From Alicyclobacillus acidocaldarius subsp. acidocaldarius Tc-4-1 (GTDB lineage: Bacteria > Bacillota > Bacilli > Alicyclobacillales > Alicyclobacillaceae): a DNA stretch of 64,000 nt. Below, in pieces: positions 35,464 to 44,892 of the stretch. Within the stretch, counting starts at the first letter, position 1. Every line of letters begins with the position of its first letter. A program made the translations under genes and the position numbers. The stretch covers positions 1,823,572 through 1,887,571 of the forward strand of contig NC_017167.1 of the NCBI RefSeq assembly GCF_000219875.1. Direction: 5' to 3'. The notes under the pieces are model-generated. The model ran no database searches. It was not told the DNA's origin and saw nothing but the letters and a program-made list of their open reading frames with translations.

Positions 35464-36639
35464 TCAAGGTATACAGCGCCGGCTGACTGCGTCTTGCAGT
35501 TGTTGAAGAGCCTGTCGCAGAAGTGAACGCGGACAAGCGATGTTCATTCGCTGGAACCCAGATCCCTGCGAACCAAAGATGTGCCCCTCGTTGAGACCGA
35601 GGCGGGCCTCCTCACGCAAAAACCGATCCAGTTCTTCGTCAGACATCCCTAGCGCTCGGAAGTCCAACCACACCATGTACGTGCCTTCTGGACGGATCAT
35701 GCGAATATCCGGAAGTTCCTGCTCGAACGTGCGCTCCATCTCACCGAGGCTCGCCTTCAGATATTCCAGGAGCTCATCGAGCCATGCCGCGCCGTGCTGA
35801 TAGGCCGCAATCATCGCCTCGATGCCGAAGACGTTGAGTTCGGCCATGGAAGCTCGGCGCGACGCTTTTTCGTACGCGGTTCGCAGCGACTCGTTTTCCG
35901 TCCAGATATACGCGGTGTTGAGCCCCGCCAAGTTGAACGTCTTGCTCGGCGCGTGACACGTGATGCTGTTTCGCGAGCACTCCGGTCCGAGCGAAGCGAA
36001 CGGGGTGTGCCGATGAGGGGCAAAGACGATGTCCGCGTGGATCTCGTCGCTCACCACCAGCACGCCGTGCCGCTGGCAGATATCCGCGACGCGCTCGAGC
36101 TCGTGTTTCGTCCACACGCGGCCGACCGGATTGTGCGGCGAGCATAGGAACATGACCTTGGCGTCTTTTGCCTTTTGCTCCAGGTCGTCGAAATCCATCT
36201 CGTACCGCCCGTTCGACTCCACGAGCGGATTTTCGACCACGCGCCGCCCCCATCCCTCAATCACGCGCCGGAACGGGTGATAGACCGGAGGCTGAATCAG
36301 AATGCCATCGCCAGGTTCGGTGAAAGCCTGGACGATCACCGAAAGCGCTGGGACCACACCAGGCGCAGGCACAATCCAGTCCGGCGAAATCTCGAGCCCA
36401 TGCCGCGCCTTGATCCACTGGACGATGCTCTCCGTATACCGGTCCGTCTGGATGGCGTAGCCGAACACCCCGTGCTTGGCCCGCTCGACGAGCGCGTCGA
36501 TCACGGCCGGCGGCGAGGGAAAGTCCATGTCCGCGACCCAGAGCGGAATGAGATCGTCCCTCCCGAAACGGCGCCTCAGGCCGTCCCACTTCATGCACCC
36601 TGTGTTCCTTCGTTCCACATACCTGTCGAAACTGGACAT
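35464..36639 (-). CDS. PatB/MalY-type PLP-dependent C-S lyase or aminotransferase
   Basis: 391 residues, fold type I. Seen: the N-terminal MKWDGLRRRFGRDDLIPLWVADMDFPSPPAV (split motif KWD ... WVADMDF), LCSPHNPVGRVW, VVSDEIHADIVF, and the PLP lysine in APSKTFNLAGL. This combination is typical of PatB/MalY, which have cystathionine beta-lyase activity and sometimes an additional regulatory role. ATG 36639 has GGGAGG upstream. It is divergent from the SPL-like gene. Confidence 0.92.
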   Translation of the reverse strand: MSSFDRYVERRNTGCMKWDGLRRRFGRDDLIPLWVADMDFPSPPAVIDALVERAKHGVFGYAIQTDRYTESIVQWIKARHGLEISPDWIVPAPGVVPALSVIVQAFTEPGDGILIQPPVYHPFRRVIEGWGRRVVENPLVESNGRYEMDFDDLEQKAKDAKVMFLCSPHNPVGRVWTKHELERVADICQRHGVLVVSDEIHADIVFAPHRHTPFASLGPECSRNSITCHAPSKTFNLAGLNTAYIWTENESLRTAYEKASRRASMAELNVFGIEAMIAAYQHGAAWLDELLEYLKASLGEMERTFEQELPDIRMIRPEGTYMVWLDFRALGMSDEELDRFLREEARLGLNEGHIFGSQGSGFQRMNIACPRSLLRQALQQLQDAVSRRCIP

Positions 36640-36845
36640 GCACCCGACCTCCCGATGCCGCTCCTCTGTGGGCGCGACAGCATCGCACCGACGTACATCA
36701 ATGTATCACAACGGACGGCGTCACATCCTGGTCCTCGGTCATGGCAACCTATTTACCCAAATATCCGATATGGATACCATGAAAAAGCGCGCTGTGGTAC
36801 GCTTGATCCGGAGATGGAGATCCATCGCGTGCTGGAGGATTGCAC

Positions 36846-37712
36846 ATGACCGCCATGAGCCACTCGCGAAGCCGCCTGCTGACGCCAACCGGCGGCTATC
36901 TCCGCGGATACGATTACACATTGAATCCGTTCATCGGCTGTGCATACGGTTGCAAGTACTGCTACGTGCAGGCGTTGCCTGTGGCGCGCTTCCGCGGCGA
37001 ACCTTGGGGTTCGTACGCCGAAGCCAAGCCAATCAACCCGGAAGATCTGCTGCGAGAACTGCGCAGGGCGCGGCAGCGCGGAGGAACGCGCATCTTCATG
37101 TCGTCCAGCACGGATCCGTATCAGCCCGCGGAATGGCGCGTGGGTGCGACGCGTACCGTTCTGCGGACGCTCACGTCAGCGCCCGAACTCGTGGATTTTC
37201 TGTTCGTGCAGACGCGCTCTCCGCTCGTCGCCCGGGACGCCGATCTCCTCGCATCCCTGCGCCATCGCGTCCTCGTCTCCGTGACCCTTGAGACGGATCG
37301 GGAAGAGGTCCGGCGCCGTTTCACGCCCTTCGCGCCGACCGTGCGAGCGCGCATCCGAGCCATCGAAGCCCTTCGCGCGCATGCAATCCCTGTGCAGGTC
37401 GCCGTGGCCCCCATTTTGCCGTCATCGCCCGATTTCCCGCGGCTCGTCGCCGAGCTCGCGGATTTCGCCGCCATCGACGACTGGTTTATCGGAGACGGTG
37501 CGAATGGGCGGCGAAGTCGCGCGCTGGGTGTCGAACAGTGGTACCTGCCCGCGGAGCGGGACGCGTGGTATCGCCCGGAACAGGCGCGGGACTTTGCCGA
37601 ACTGCTCGCAGAAAGGATGCCCCGAGACCGCATCTTTCTGCACCAACAGGGATTTTTGCCGCTCGACGTACGGCGGCCCTTTGACGAAAGGATCGATCCA
37701 GAGCATGCGTGA
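36846..37712 (+). CDS. SPL-like radical SAM protein
   Basis: 288 residues. The radical SAM cluster motif CAYGCKYC (CX3CX2C) is at about residues 32-39, unusually near the N-terminus, followed by MSSSTDPYQPAEWR and FVQTRSPLVARD, as in the spore photoproduct lyase-related family. True SplB is about 340 residues with the cluster near residue 90, so this is a shorter relative of uncertain substrate. ATG 36846 has GGAGG 7 nt upstream. Its 3' end overlaps the GntR gene by 8 bp, implying co-expression. Confidence 0.85.
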   Translation: MTAMSHSRSRLLTPTGGYLRGYDYTLNPFIGCAYGCKYCYVQALPVARFRGEPWGSYAEAKPINPEDLLRELRRARQRGGTRIFMSSSTDPYQPAEWRVGATRTVLRTLTSAPELVDFLFVQTRSPLVARDADLLASLRHRVLVSVTLETDREEVRRRFTPFAPTVRARIRAIEALRAHAIPVQVAVAPILPSSPDFPRLVAELADFAAIDDWFIGDGANGRRSRALGVEQWYLPAERDAWYRPEQARDFAELLAERMPRDRIFLHQQGFLPLDVRRPFDERIDPEHA

Positions 37713-38433
37713 AAGCATTCCTCTGTATAAGCAACTGAAATCGGAGTTACTCGAAAAGATCCTGAGCGGAGAATGGCCCCCTGGCGAACAGATCCCGTCA
37801 GAAGCGGAGTTGGCATCCATGTATGACGTCAGCCGCACGACTGTCCGCCAAGCGGTGGGCGATCTCGTCACCGCGGGATTCATCGTGCGCCGGCAGGGCA
37901 AAGGGACCTATGTTGCGGAGGTCGATCACCCGGCCACGTCTACGACGCTATACGGGTTTGCTGAGGAACTCCGGGCGGCCGGACTTCCCGTGGAGGTGCG
38001 CGTCGACGTGATCGAGATGCGCGTCTGTCCCGACGATATTGCCCGCTGGCTGCGGATGACGCGGTCCCGGCAGGTGCTCTACATCGAGCGCACCGCGTAC
38101 GTGGAGGATATGGCCTATTTTCATGAGCGCTCCTACCTCGTGCCGCCATACCAGGTGTCGTCGAGGATGACGCCGGACCCGAAGATGTACGACTCCATCT
38201 ACGGTTTTTTCGAACAAAACGGCGTCCGGATCAATTCGGGCAGCCAGACCATCTCAGCCGACCTCGCGGATGAGGACGATTGCGCGCGATTCGGGCTGAC
38301 CCCGCCCGCCGCCATGCTGTGTATCGAACGGATCACGAGGGACGAGTCCGGCGCACCCGTCGAATATTCGCTGGTGCGCTACCCGTCGGATCGGTACCAA
38401 CTTCGGGTTCACCTGCTTCGAAATCCGCGTTGA
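37705..38433 (+). CDS. GntR-family regulator, HutC subfamily
   Basis: 242 residues. The N-terminal winged helix has PLYKQLKSELLEKILSGEW, PSEAELASMYDVSRTTVRQA and VRRQGKGTYVAE; the C-terminal ~150 residues form a UTRA ligand domain (VLYIERTAYV, ERSYLVPPY, CIERITRDESGAPVEYSLVRYPSDRYQ split across the domain). Such regulators usually bind small metabolites such as sugar phosphates or amino-acid derivatives. It overlaps the SPL-like gene; a palindrome 68 bp downstream, before the MFS gene, is a candidate operator. Confidence 0.92.
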   Translation: MRESIPLYKQLKSELLEKILSGEWPPGEQIPSEAELASMYDVSRTTVRQAVGDLVTAGFIVRRQGKGTYVAEVDHPATSTTLYGFAEELRAAGLPVEVRVDVIEMRVCPDDIARWLRMTRSRQVLYIERTAYVEDMAYFHERSYLVPPYQVSSRMTPDPKMYDSIYGFFEQNGVRINSGSQTISADLADEDDCARFGLTPPAAMLCIERITRDESGAPVEYSLVRYPSDRYQLRVHLLRNPR

Positions 38434-38500
38434 CGAGCGGCGAGCGCGCGGCCTCTGGCCAAATCGCTCGCCGCCCTGTAGAATGGAACTGCACAGTTCA

Positions 38501-38524
38501 ACTTGTTATGACATCATGACAAGT
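38501..38524. promoter_or_regulatory. 24-bp imperfect palindrome, candidate GntR operator
   Basis: Arms ACTTGTTATGAC and ATCATGACAAGT match at 10 of 12 positions; the outer ACTTGT/ACAAGT is perfect. It lies 90 bp before the MFS start, just after the GntR gene. Confidence 0.45.
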
Positions 38525-38613
38525 CAAACCGGGAAGTAGCGCGCCGGGCAAAGGGGCATGCTGTGGTCTGAAGACCTCCGCTACCGGAAGCGCGGCCAAA
38601 GGGGGACAGGAAG

Positions 38614-40041
38614 ATGCAGCAGGCGACGCTGGCGAGGAAGGAACACCGATTGCCGCTCGAGGGCGTGATTCGCCGCCCGGAAGGCATGTGGTTCATCGTC
38701 GGTACCGTGTGCTTCGGCGCCTTCATGGCGGCGCTCGACGCGAGCATCATCAGCATTGCGCTGCCCAAGCTCGAACAGGCGTTCCACACCACGATGAACC
38801 GCATCGAGTGGGTGAGTCTTATCTACCTTCTTGCACTCGCTGGGTGCATCGTGGCTTTTGGACGACTCTCGGATTTCATAGGCCGGCGCCCGATGTACAC
38901 CATGGGATTCGGCGTGTTCATCATCGGGTCTGCGCTGTGCGGGGCCTCGTGGAATCTGTCCAGCCTACTCGTGTTTCGGGTCGTGCAAGGCATCGGCGCG
39001 AGCCTGCTGCAGGCCAACAGCGTGTCCATCATTACCGCCGCCGCCGACGCCGAGCGGCGGGGCCAGGCCATCGGCTTTCAGGCGCTTGCCCAAGGGCTCG
39101 GATTGAGCCTGGGGCCCCTCGTCGGAGGCGTTTTGACGCACGTCGCGTCCTGGAGGCTCATCTTTTACATCAACCTGCCTGTAGGAATCTTGGGTACCCT
39201 TGCGGCCCTCCTGTTTCTCCCTCGCGATCGCCGCGAGTCGCCCCGTCCACGATTCGATCTCGTCGGCGCCCTAGTACTCGCGTTTCTGCTCATCGTCACC
39301 ATGTACGTGCTGAAGGAGGGCTTCCGCCCGGAGAGCCGTCCCACCATCACCGCGATGTTGCTCGCCGTCGCAGTACTTGCTGCGGCGTCGTTTGTGGCTA
39401 TCGAGCGCAGGGCTCCCGCTCCGCTCGTGCCCATCCACTATCTCCGCGAACCCGTCGTCTGGCTGGGCAACTTGACGTCTATCCTGTCGTTCAGCGTGAT
39501 GTACGCCGTCACCCTCGTGGTGCCCTACTGGTTCGTGCACGTCGAAGGCCTGTCGAGCGCCAAAGCAGGTCTCCTGCTCACGGCCCTTCCCGTGGGCATG
39601 GCGCTGTGCACGCCCTTCGCCGGCCGACTCGCCGACCGGTGGTCAAAGGTCAAGGTTTCCGCGGCTGGTCTGGTGCTCGCCGCCTTGGGATCCGCGTCGC
39701 TGTTCGTGTTCGCCCGTGTCACGCCTGCTTTCCTCGCCGGCCTGTTTCTCGTGGGATGCGGCGTCGGGACGTTCACGCCCGCCAACAACGCCCGAGTGAT
39801 GAACGCGACGCCCGCCGCTCACCTCGGCGTCGCCGGCGGCATCCTCAACATGAGCCGCACGCTCGGCATGGGCCTCGGCGTGACGGCGGGCGGCGTCAGC
39901 GTCGAACTCTTCACCGCTGCTTTTGGCGCCCACGGCATGGCACTCGCGTATCGGTGCAGCTTCCTCGTTGCGGCGGCGCTTGCCGTCATCGCCCTCGGTC
40001 TGACCCTGCTCCATCAAAAGCCATCGCGAGAAGCGGCTTGA
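38614..40041 (+). CDS. MFS drug exporter, DHA2 (14-helix) family
   Basis: 475 residues. Seen: motif A-like GRLSDFIGRRPMY, motif C LGLSLGPLVGGVL, the D1-type LDASIISIALP in helix 1, and about 14 hydrophobic segments, as in EmrB/QacA proton-driven multidrug exporters. ATG 38614 follows GGGGG about 8 nt upstream. Its 3' end overlaps the convergent trhO gene by 56 bp. The palindrome upstream suggests control by the neighbouring GntR protein. Confidence 0.93.
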   Translation: MQQATLARKEHRLPLEGVIRRPEGMWFIVGTVCFGAFMAALDASIISIALPKLEQAFHTTMNRIEWVSLIYLLALAGCIVAFGRLSDFIGRRPMYTMGFGVFIIGSALCGASWNLSSLLVFRVVQGIGASLLQANSVSIITAAADAERRGQAIGFQALAQGLGLSLGPLVGGVLTHVASWRLIFYINLPVGILGTLAALLFLPRDRRESPRPRFDLVGALVLAFLLIVTMYVLKEGFRPESRPTITAMLLAVAVLAAASFVAIERRAPAPLVPIHYLREPVVWLGNLTSILSFSVMYAVTLVVPYWFVHVEGLSSAKAGLLLTALPVGMALCTPFAGRLADRWSKVKVSAAGLVLAALGSASLFVFARVTPAFLAGLFLVGCGVGTFTPANNARVMNATPAAHLGVAGGILNMSRTLGMGLGVTAGGVSVELFTAAFGAHGMALAYRCSFLVAAALAVIALGLTLLHQKPSREAA

Positions 40042-40945
40042 CTCCGGGATCCACGCGATCCCGCTTGACCGCCTCCGCCTCGCACGAACGCGAACAGAAC
40101 CCACGCATCTCGCGCTCACACGCCTCACAGCATAGAAAACGGCGATGGCAGTCCAAGTATCCACAGTTGATGTATCGATCGCAAGGCGCGCCGCAGATGG
40201 AGCAGTGGGAGATGACTGTGTCCTCTTCCGTCTGGTTGATGCGCACGGCGACGCGATCGTCAAACACGTAGCACTTGCCCAGGAATTTTCTCCCTCGCAC
40301 CTCCGGATCCTTGCCGTACGTGATAATTCCGCCATTCAACTGATAGACCTCGTCGATGCCTTGTTCCATGAGATACCCGGACAGCTTCTCACAGCGGATA
40401 CCGCCAGTGCAGTAGGTCAACACCTTTTTCCCACGCCATTCGTCCTTGTGGCGCTGAATCCAAGCTGGGAATTCCCGAAACGAGGACACGTCCGGCCGCA
40501 CAGCCCCTTCGAAATGGCCGATCTCGTATTCGTAGTCGTTGCGGCCGTCGATCACGACGACGTCGTCTCGGCCGAGCATCTCGTACCACTCGCGCGGAGA
40601 CAGCCTCCGCCCCGTCTTTTCCCAGGGCTTCGGGGCACCTTCCACACCAAAGTGGACAATCTCCCGTTTCCGCTTGACAGAGAGCCGAGGAAACACATGT
40701 CCCTCGGCCGGATCGACCTTAAACACCATGTCCGCGAAACGCGGATCCTGACGCATGCGGTCGCGGTACGCCTGGCACGCCGACGCTTCTCCGGAGAGCG
40801 TCCCGTTCAACCCCTCCTCGGCCACAAGAATGCGGCCGAGAAGCCCCAATTCCTCGCACATCGCTCGCTGCGAGCGAGCGAGGTCGTCTGGATCCTCGAC
40901 TGGCGTGAACTTGTAAAACAACATGACCTCGTAGGCCATCGGCAC
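39986..40945 (-). CDS. trhO: tRNA uridine(34) hydroxylase TrhO (rhodanese family)
   Basis: 319 residues. Oxygen-dependent formation of 5-hydroxyuridine at the tRNA wobble position. Seen: LLGRILVAEEGLNGTLSG, the rhodanese domain with VVVIDGRNDYEYEIGHF and the active-site cysteine in LTYCTGGIRCEKLSGYL, then a Cys-rich tail (CSICGAPCDRYINC, CCEACEREM) that likely binds zinc. GTG 40945 is chosen (AGGAGG 6 nt upstream) over ATG 40939. Convergent overlap with the MFS gene. Confidence 0.93.
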   Translation of the reverse strand: MPMAYEVMLFYKFTPVEDPDDLARSQRAMCEELGLLGRILVAEEGLNGTLSGEASACQAYRDRMRQDPRFADMVFKVDPAEGHVFPRLSVKRKREIVHFGVEGAPKPWEKTGRRLSPREWYEMLGRDDVVVIDGRNDYEYEIGHFEGAVRPDVSSFREFPAWIQRHKDEWRGKKVLTYCTGGIRCEKLSGYLMEQGIDEVYQLNGGIITYGKDPEVRGRKFLGKCYVFDDRVAVRINQTEEDTVISHCSICGAPCDRYINCGYLDCHRRFLCCEACEREMRGFCSRSCEAEAVKRDRVDPGVKPLLAMAFDGAGSDRGR

Positions 40946-40975
40946 TGGTCCCCTCCTCTTTCCGCGTGCTTCCAC

Positions 40976-41014
40976 AAAAACGAGCCGAGGTCGCAGTTAC
41001 CTGCAGACCTCGGC
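40976..41014 (-). terminator. Terminator after the 146-residue protein gene
   Basis: Minus-strand stem GCCGAGGTC/GACCTCGGC followed by TCGTTTTTG, 18 bp after the stop. Confidence 0.8.
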
Positions 41015-41031
41015 CGGCCTGGCTCCGACGA

Positions 41032-41472
41032 TCACGGCGTAGTCGCGCCACTCGACTGGGTAACCTCATTCGGGCTCATGATCAACCAGCGGCCGTTGAC
41101 GCGCTTGACATACAACACGCCGCCCTGCTCATTCGAGAACTCGACCTCCGCCACGTCGCCTCGCTGACCCAAAAGCGCATAGTTGACTTCGGACGGATCG
41201 AGCGACAGGTACAGATTGTACAGCGACGCATGCCAGCCTGGCGTCTGCTGGAACGTCGGCGTGAGCAGATGGTACGCCTCGTTGAACTGCCGCAGTTCCA
41301 CAAAGTCGATGAACCGGCGCACCGTGTTGACCGGCGTATTGCTCGTCTCCTCCTGGATCACCGGCCGAAGGAGGAAGTAGCTCCCGAACCCGAGAACCAA
41401 AAGTGACACGATGAGCGCGATGAAACTCCTCGTCTGCGCCCGCTGCCTGCGCTGTGCCGAGACGGCCTGCAT
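41032..41472 (-). CDS. Membrane-anchored hypothetical protein
   Basis: 146 residues. A basic N-terminus (QRRQRAQTR) and one transmembrane helix (about 17-36) place the remaining ~110 residues outside the cell. The outer part (TVRRFIDFVELRQFNEAYHLL ... GDVAEVEFSNEQGGVLYVKRVNGRWLI) has the pattern of a small NTF2-like or DUF4878-like alpha+beta domain; this is a guess from pattern. ATG 41472 has GGGGATGA upstream. Downstream of sdhB by 44 bp. Confidence 0.7.
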   Translation of the reverse strand: MQAVSAQRRQRAQTRSFIALIVSLLVLGFGSYFLLRPVIQEETSNTPVNTVRRFIDFVELRQFNEAYHLLTPTFQQTPGWHASLYNLYLSLDPSEVNYALLGQRGDVAEVEFSNEQGGVLYVKRVNGRWLIMSPNEVTQSSGATTP

Positions 41473-41516
41473 CGTTCATCCCCGCCTTTCCCTGAATCCA
41501 CGGCGCCCCAAAGCTC

Positions 41517-42305
41517 TTACTTGCGCAGCCATGCGCCAATCGCGCGGTAGGTGACCTCTCGGTTCATCACAGCGATGGACGTCGTGAGCGGAATGCCCTT
41601 CGGACATACCTCCACGCAGTTCTGCGCATTGCCGCACTCGAAGATGCCGCCCTCGCCCATCAGCGCCTGCAGGCGCTCCTCTTTGTTCATCTTCCCCGTC
41701 GGGTGCATATTGAACAAGCGCGCCTGAGAGATGGCAAAAGGACCAATAAACGACGTCTTGTCGTTCACATTGGGACATGCTTCGACACAGGCGCCACACG
41801 TGAAGCAGCGAGACAACTCGTACGCGATTTGCTGTTCCTCGCTCGACATGCGCGGACCTGGGCCGAGATCGTATGTGCCATCGATAGGAATCCAAGCCTT
41901 GATCCGCTTGAGTGCTTCGAACATGCGGCTGCGGTCGACGACGAGATCGCGAATGACTGGGAACGTGCGCATTGGCCGTATCCGAATGGGCTGCTGCAAC
42001 TTATCGACGAGCGCCGAACACGCCTGGCGAGGCTTGTTATTGATGACCATGGTGCACGCCCCGCAGACCTCTTCCAGGCAGTTCATCTCCCAAGTGACCG
42101 GCGCGACCGGCTCGCCCTTCTTGTTCACGGGATTGCGCTGGATCTCCATCAAACAGGCGATGACATTCATGCCTGGGCGATACGGAACTTCAAACTCCTC
42201 CCAGTACGGCTCCGAATCCGGCCTGTCCTGACGCTCGATGATGAGATGCACCTTGCGACCCGAATCCGTCTGCGCCTGCTGCACGGCCTCCGCTGTTGTG
42301 CTCAT
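41517..42305 (-). CDS. sdhB: Succinate dehydrogenase iron-sulfur subunit
   Basis: 262 residues. Carries electrons from the flavin to menaquinone. Cysteines for the 2Fe-2S cluster lie in NCLEEVCGACTMVINNKPRQAC; those for 4Fe-4S and 3Fe-4S lie in CFTCGACVEACP and CGNAQNCVEVCPKG. ATG overlaps the sdhA stop (ATGA). Part of sdhCAB, complex II. Confidence 0.98.
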   Translation of the reverse strand: MSTTAEAVQQAQTDSGRKVHLIIERQDRPDSEPYWEEFEVPYRPGMNVIACLMEIQRNPVNKKGEPVAPVTWEMNCLEEVCGACTMVINNKPRQACSALVDKLQQPIRIRPMRTFPVIRDLVVDRSRMFEALKRIKAWIPIDGTYDLGPGPRMSSEEQQIAYELSRCFTCGACVEACPNVNDKTSFIGPFAISQARLFNMHPTGKMNKEERLQALMGEGGIFECGNAQNCVEVCPKGIPLTTSIAVMNREVTYRAIGAWLRK

Positions 42306-44062
42306 TCCTTGGTCGCCTCCTTGCTCACCGCGTAGTTGCGCTTACGCGGCTTGATCAGCGAGACGTCGACGTCCTCGTACGAGATCTTCGGCCCGTCCGG
42401 CGTGTACTCGGCGATGGTCGTCTTCAGGAAATTCTCGTCGTCGCGCTCCGGGAACTCTGGCTTGTAGTGTGCGCCGCGGCTCTCGTTCCTCATCAGCGCT
42501 CCGATGGTAATGGCACGCGCCATGATGAGCATATTCTTCAGGTGGCGCGTGAACTGGGCGACCTGGTTCTCCCAGCGCGATGTGTCGGACATCTTGATCC
42601 GCTTCCAGCGCTCCTGAAGCTCCTGGATCTTGGCGTCCGTCTCCTTGAGCTTGTCGTTGTACCGCACGACGGTGACGTGATCCGTCATCCACTTGCCAAG
42701 CTCGCGGTGCAACTGGTACGGGTTCTCGTCGCCGTCGAGCTTGAGAATTTCCTCGAATTCCTGCTCGTATTTGCGGCGGTACTGCTCAAACAGCGACTCG
42801 GGCAGGCTATCCGCAGACTTACGCAGATTCTTTGCCCAGCGCACGGCGTTCGGGCCGGCGATCATCCCGCCGTAGATACAGGACACGAGCGAGTTGGCGC
42901 CAAGACGATTTGCACCATGGTATTGATAATCCGCCTCGCCTGCGGCAAACAGGCCCGGGATGTTGGTCATCTGGTCGTAGTCGACCCACAGCCCGCCCAT
43001 GGAATAGTGCACAGCCGGGAAGATCTTCATCGGGACCTTGCGCGGGTCGTCGCCGACGAATTTCTCGTAGATATCGAGAATGTTGCCCAGCTTCCGATCC
43101 AGCACGTCCGCCGGGATGTGGGTCAGGTCGAGATAGACCATGTTTTGCCCGTCGACGCCAAGCCCCATCTCCACGCAGACCTTGTGAATGGCGCGCGTCG
43201 CGATGTCGCGAGGCACCAGGTTCCCGTATTCGGGATACCATTCCTCCAGGAAATACCACGGCTTGCCATCCTTGTACGTCCAGACGCGGCCGCCCTCTCC
43301 GCGGGCGGACTCGGACATGAGCCGCAGCTTGTCGTCCCCCGGAATAGCCGTTGGATGAACCTGGATCATCTCCGGATTCGCGTACTTGACGCCCTGCTGA
43401 TACAGCTCGGACGCCGCGGAGCCCGTGTTGATCATCGAGTTGGTGCTTTTGCCGAAAATGAGTCCGTTGCCCCCGGTGCACATGACCACCGCATCGGCGC
43501 GGAAGTAGTGGATCTCCATGGACCGAAGATCCTGCGCGACAATGCCGCGACAGATCTGCTCGTCGTCGATCACGGCGCCGAGGAAGTCCCAGCCCTCGTA
43601 TTTCTCGACCAGGCCTGCCACTTCATACCGGCGAACCTGTTCGTCCAACGCGTAGAGCAGTTGTTGCCCTGTCGAAGCGCCCGCGAATGCGGTGCGGTGA
43701 TGCTTGGTGCCGCCAAACCGGCGGAAATCCAGAAGTCCCTCCGGCGTGCGATTGAACATGACACCCATGCGGTCCATCAAATAGATGATGGCCGGCGCCG
43801 CCTCGCACATGCCCAAAACCGGAGGCTGGTTGGCCAGAAAGTCGCCACCGTAGATGGTGTCGTCAAAGTGCTCCCACGGCGAGTCACCCTCGCCCTTTGT
43901 GTTCACGGCGCCGTTGATGCCGCCTTGAGCACACACGGAATGGGAACGTTTTACAGGGACTAAGGAGAACAGTTTCACCGGCACGCCAGCTTCCGCCACC
44001 TTGATGGTGGTCATGAGACCGGCCAGGCCGCCTCCCACGACAATGATGCTCGTGTTTGCCAC
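42302..44062 (-). CDS. sdhA: Succinate dehydrogenase flavoprotein subunit
   Basis: 586 residues. Oxidises succinate to fumarate. The FAD-binding IIVVGGGLAGLMTTIKVAEAG, SHSVCAQGGINGAVN with the covalent-FAD histidine region, HRTAFAGASTGQQLL, and the active-site region SMGGLWVD and GANRLGANSLV are visible. GTG 44062 with GGGAGGG upstream gives the family N-terminus. Confidence 0.98.
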   Translation of the reverse strand: MANTSIIVVGGGLAGLMTTIKVAEAGVPVKLFSLVPVKRSHSVCAQGGINGAVNTKGEGDSPWEHFDDTIYGGDFLANQPPVLGMCEAAPAIIYLMDRMGVMFNRTPEGLLDFRRFGGTKHHRTAFAGASTGQQLLYALDEQVRRYEVAGLVEKYEGWDFLGAVIDDEQICRGIVAQDLRSMEIHYFRADAVVMCTGGNGLIFGKSTNSMINTGSAASELYQQGVKYANPEMIQVHPTAIPGDDKLRLMSESARGEGGRVWTYKDGKPWYFLEEWYPEYGNLVPRDIATRAIHKVCVEMGLGVDGQNMVYLDLTHIPADVLDRKLGNILDIYEKFVGDDPRKVPMKIFPAVHYSMGGLWVDYDQMTNIPGLFAAGEADYQYHGANRLGANSLVSCIYGGMIAGPNAVRWAKNLRKSADSLPESLFEQYRRKYEQEFEEILKLDGDENPYQLHRELGKWMTDHVTVVRYNDKLKETDAKIQELQERWKRIKMSDTSRWENQVAQFTRHLKNMLIMARAITIGALMRNESRGAHYKPEFPERDDENFLKTTIAEYTPDGPKISYEDVDVSLIKPRKRNYAVSKEATKE

Positions 44063-44115
44063 GTCAATTCCCTCCCATGCTCGCGTAAGCACCTTGCGAG
44101 AGGTCCATGTGCACC

Positions 44116-44742
44116 TCAGACGTTCATCCGGAACGCAATCAGCGACGCCACACCAACCGCCGCCAACACGACAAAGATGATCATGGTCACCCACGCGGTG
44201 ATGCGCTGCGCCCGGCGCCCGACCGTGATGCCCCAGTGAATGGCGAACGACCACAGTCCGTTCGAGAAGTGGAACGTCGCCGCGATCACGCCCACGATCA
44301 TGAACGCGAAGTACGCATTGTTGGTGACGAGCTCGTGCACCATGTCAAACGACGGCGCATTGCCGGAAAACCGCGTCGTCCACAGGTGGAAAATAATGAA
44401 AACAAAAGTGATGATGCCCGTCACCCGCTGCAACACGAACATCACGTTGCGGCTGAACGAGTACCGGTTCGCGTTGTAGCCAGACACGAACGCCACGTAT
44501 AGCCCAAACACACCGTGATACGTGATGGGCAGGAAAATGAACACGAACTCAATGACGTGCAGGAGCGGAAGCGATTGAATCGCTTGCACGGCTTCGTTGA
44601 AAGCTGCCGCACCGCCCAGAGCCGTCGCGTTCGTGAACAAGTGTTCCAGCAGGAACAGTCCCACCGGAATCACGCCCGAAAGCGTGTGGAGCCGCCGCCA
44701 GAAAAACTCCCGGTTGTGCTGGGCTGCTTGGGCCACTGCCAC
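44116..44742 (-). CDS. sdhC: Succinate dehydrogenase cytochrome b558 subunit
   Basis: 208 residues, five transmembrane helices, the di-heme membrane anchor of Bacillus-type complex II. NREFFWRRLHTLSGVIPVG, VLQRVTGIITFVF and HFSNGLWSFAIHWGITV match B. subtilis SdhC closely as I recall it, with conserved heme histidines. GTG 44742 has GGGAGG upstream. First gene of sdhCAB. Confidence 0.97.
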   Translation of the reverse strand: MAVAQAAQHNREFFWRRLHTLSGVIPVGLFLLEHLFTNATALGGAAAFNEAVQAIQSLPLLHVIEFVFIFLPITYHGVFGLYVAFVSGYNANRYSFSRNVMFVLQRVTGIITFVFIIFHLWTTRFSGNAPSFDMVHELVTNNAYFAFMIVGVIAATFHFSNGLWSFAIHWGITVGRRAQRITAWVTMIIFVVLAAVGVASLIAFRMNV

Positions 44743-44863
44743 TTGGGTTCCTCCCTTCAATCCCCCAAAAAGAGAAGCGATATGTACGCGCGGCGGGATC
44801 GCCGTGCAAGTGCAAAACACCGCAGGCCAGCGCGACACGCCGCCACCGTTTGGCACCTTCTAA

Positions 44864-44892
44864 ATTGTAATGATTGGCCATCGTAGAATCAA
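44864..44892 (-). promoter_or_regulatory. Sigma-A promoter of sdhCAB
   Basis: Minus strand TTGATT, 17-nt spacer, TACAAT. The -35 overlaps the uvrC stop codon; the leader to sdhC is about 115 nt. Confidence 0.75.
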
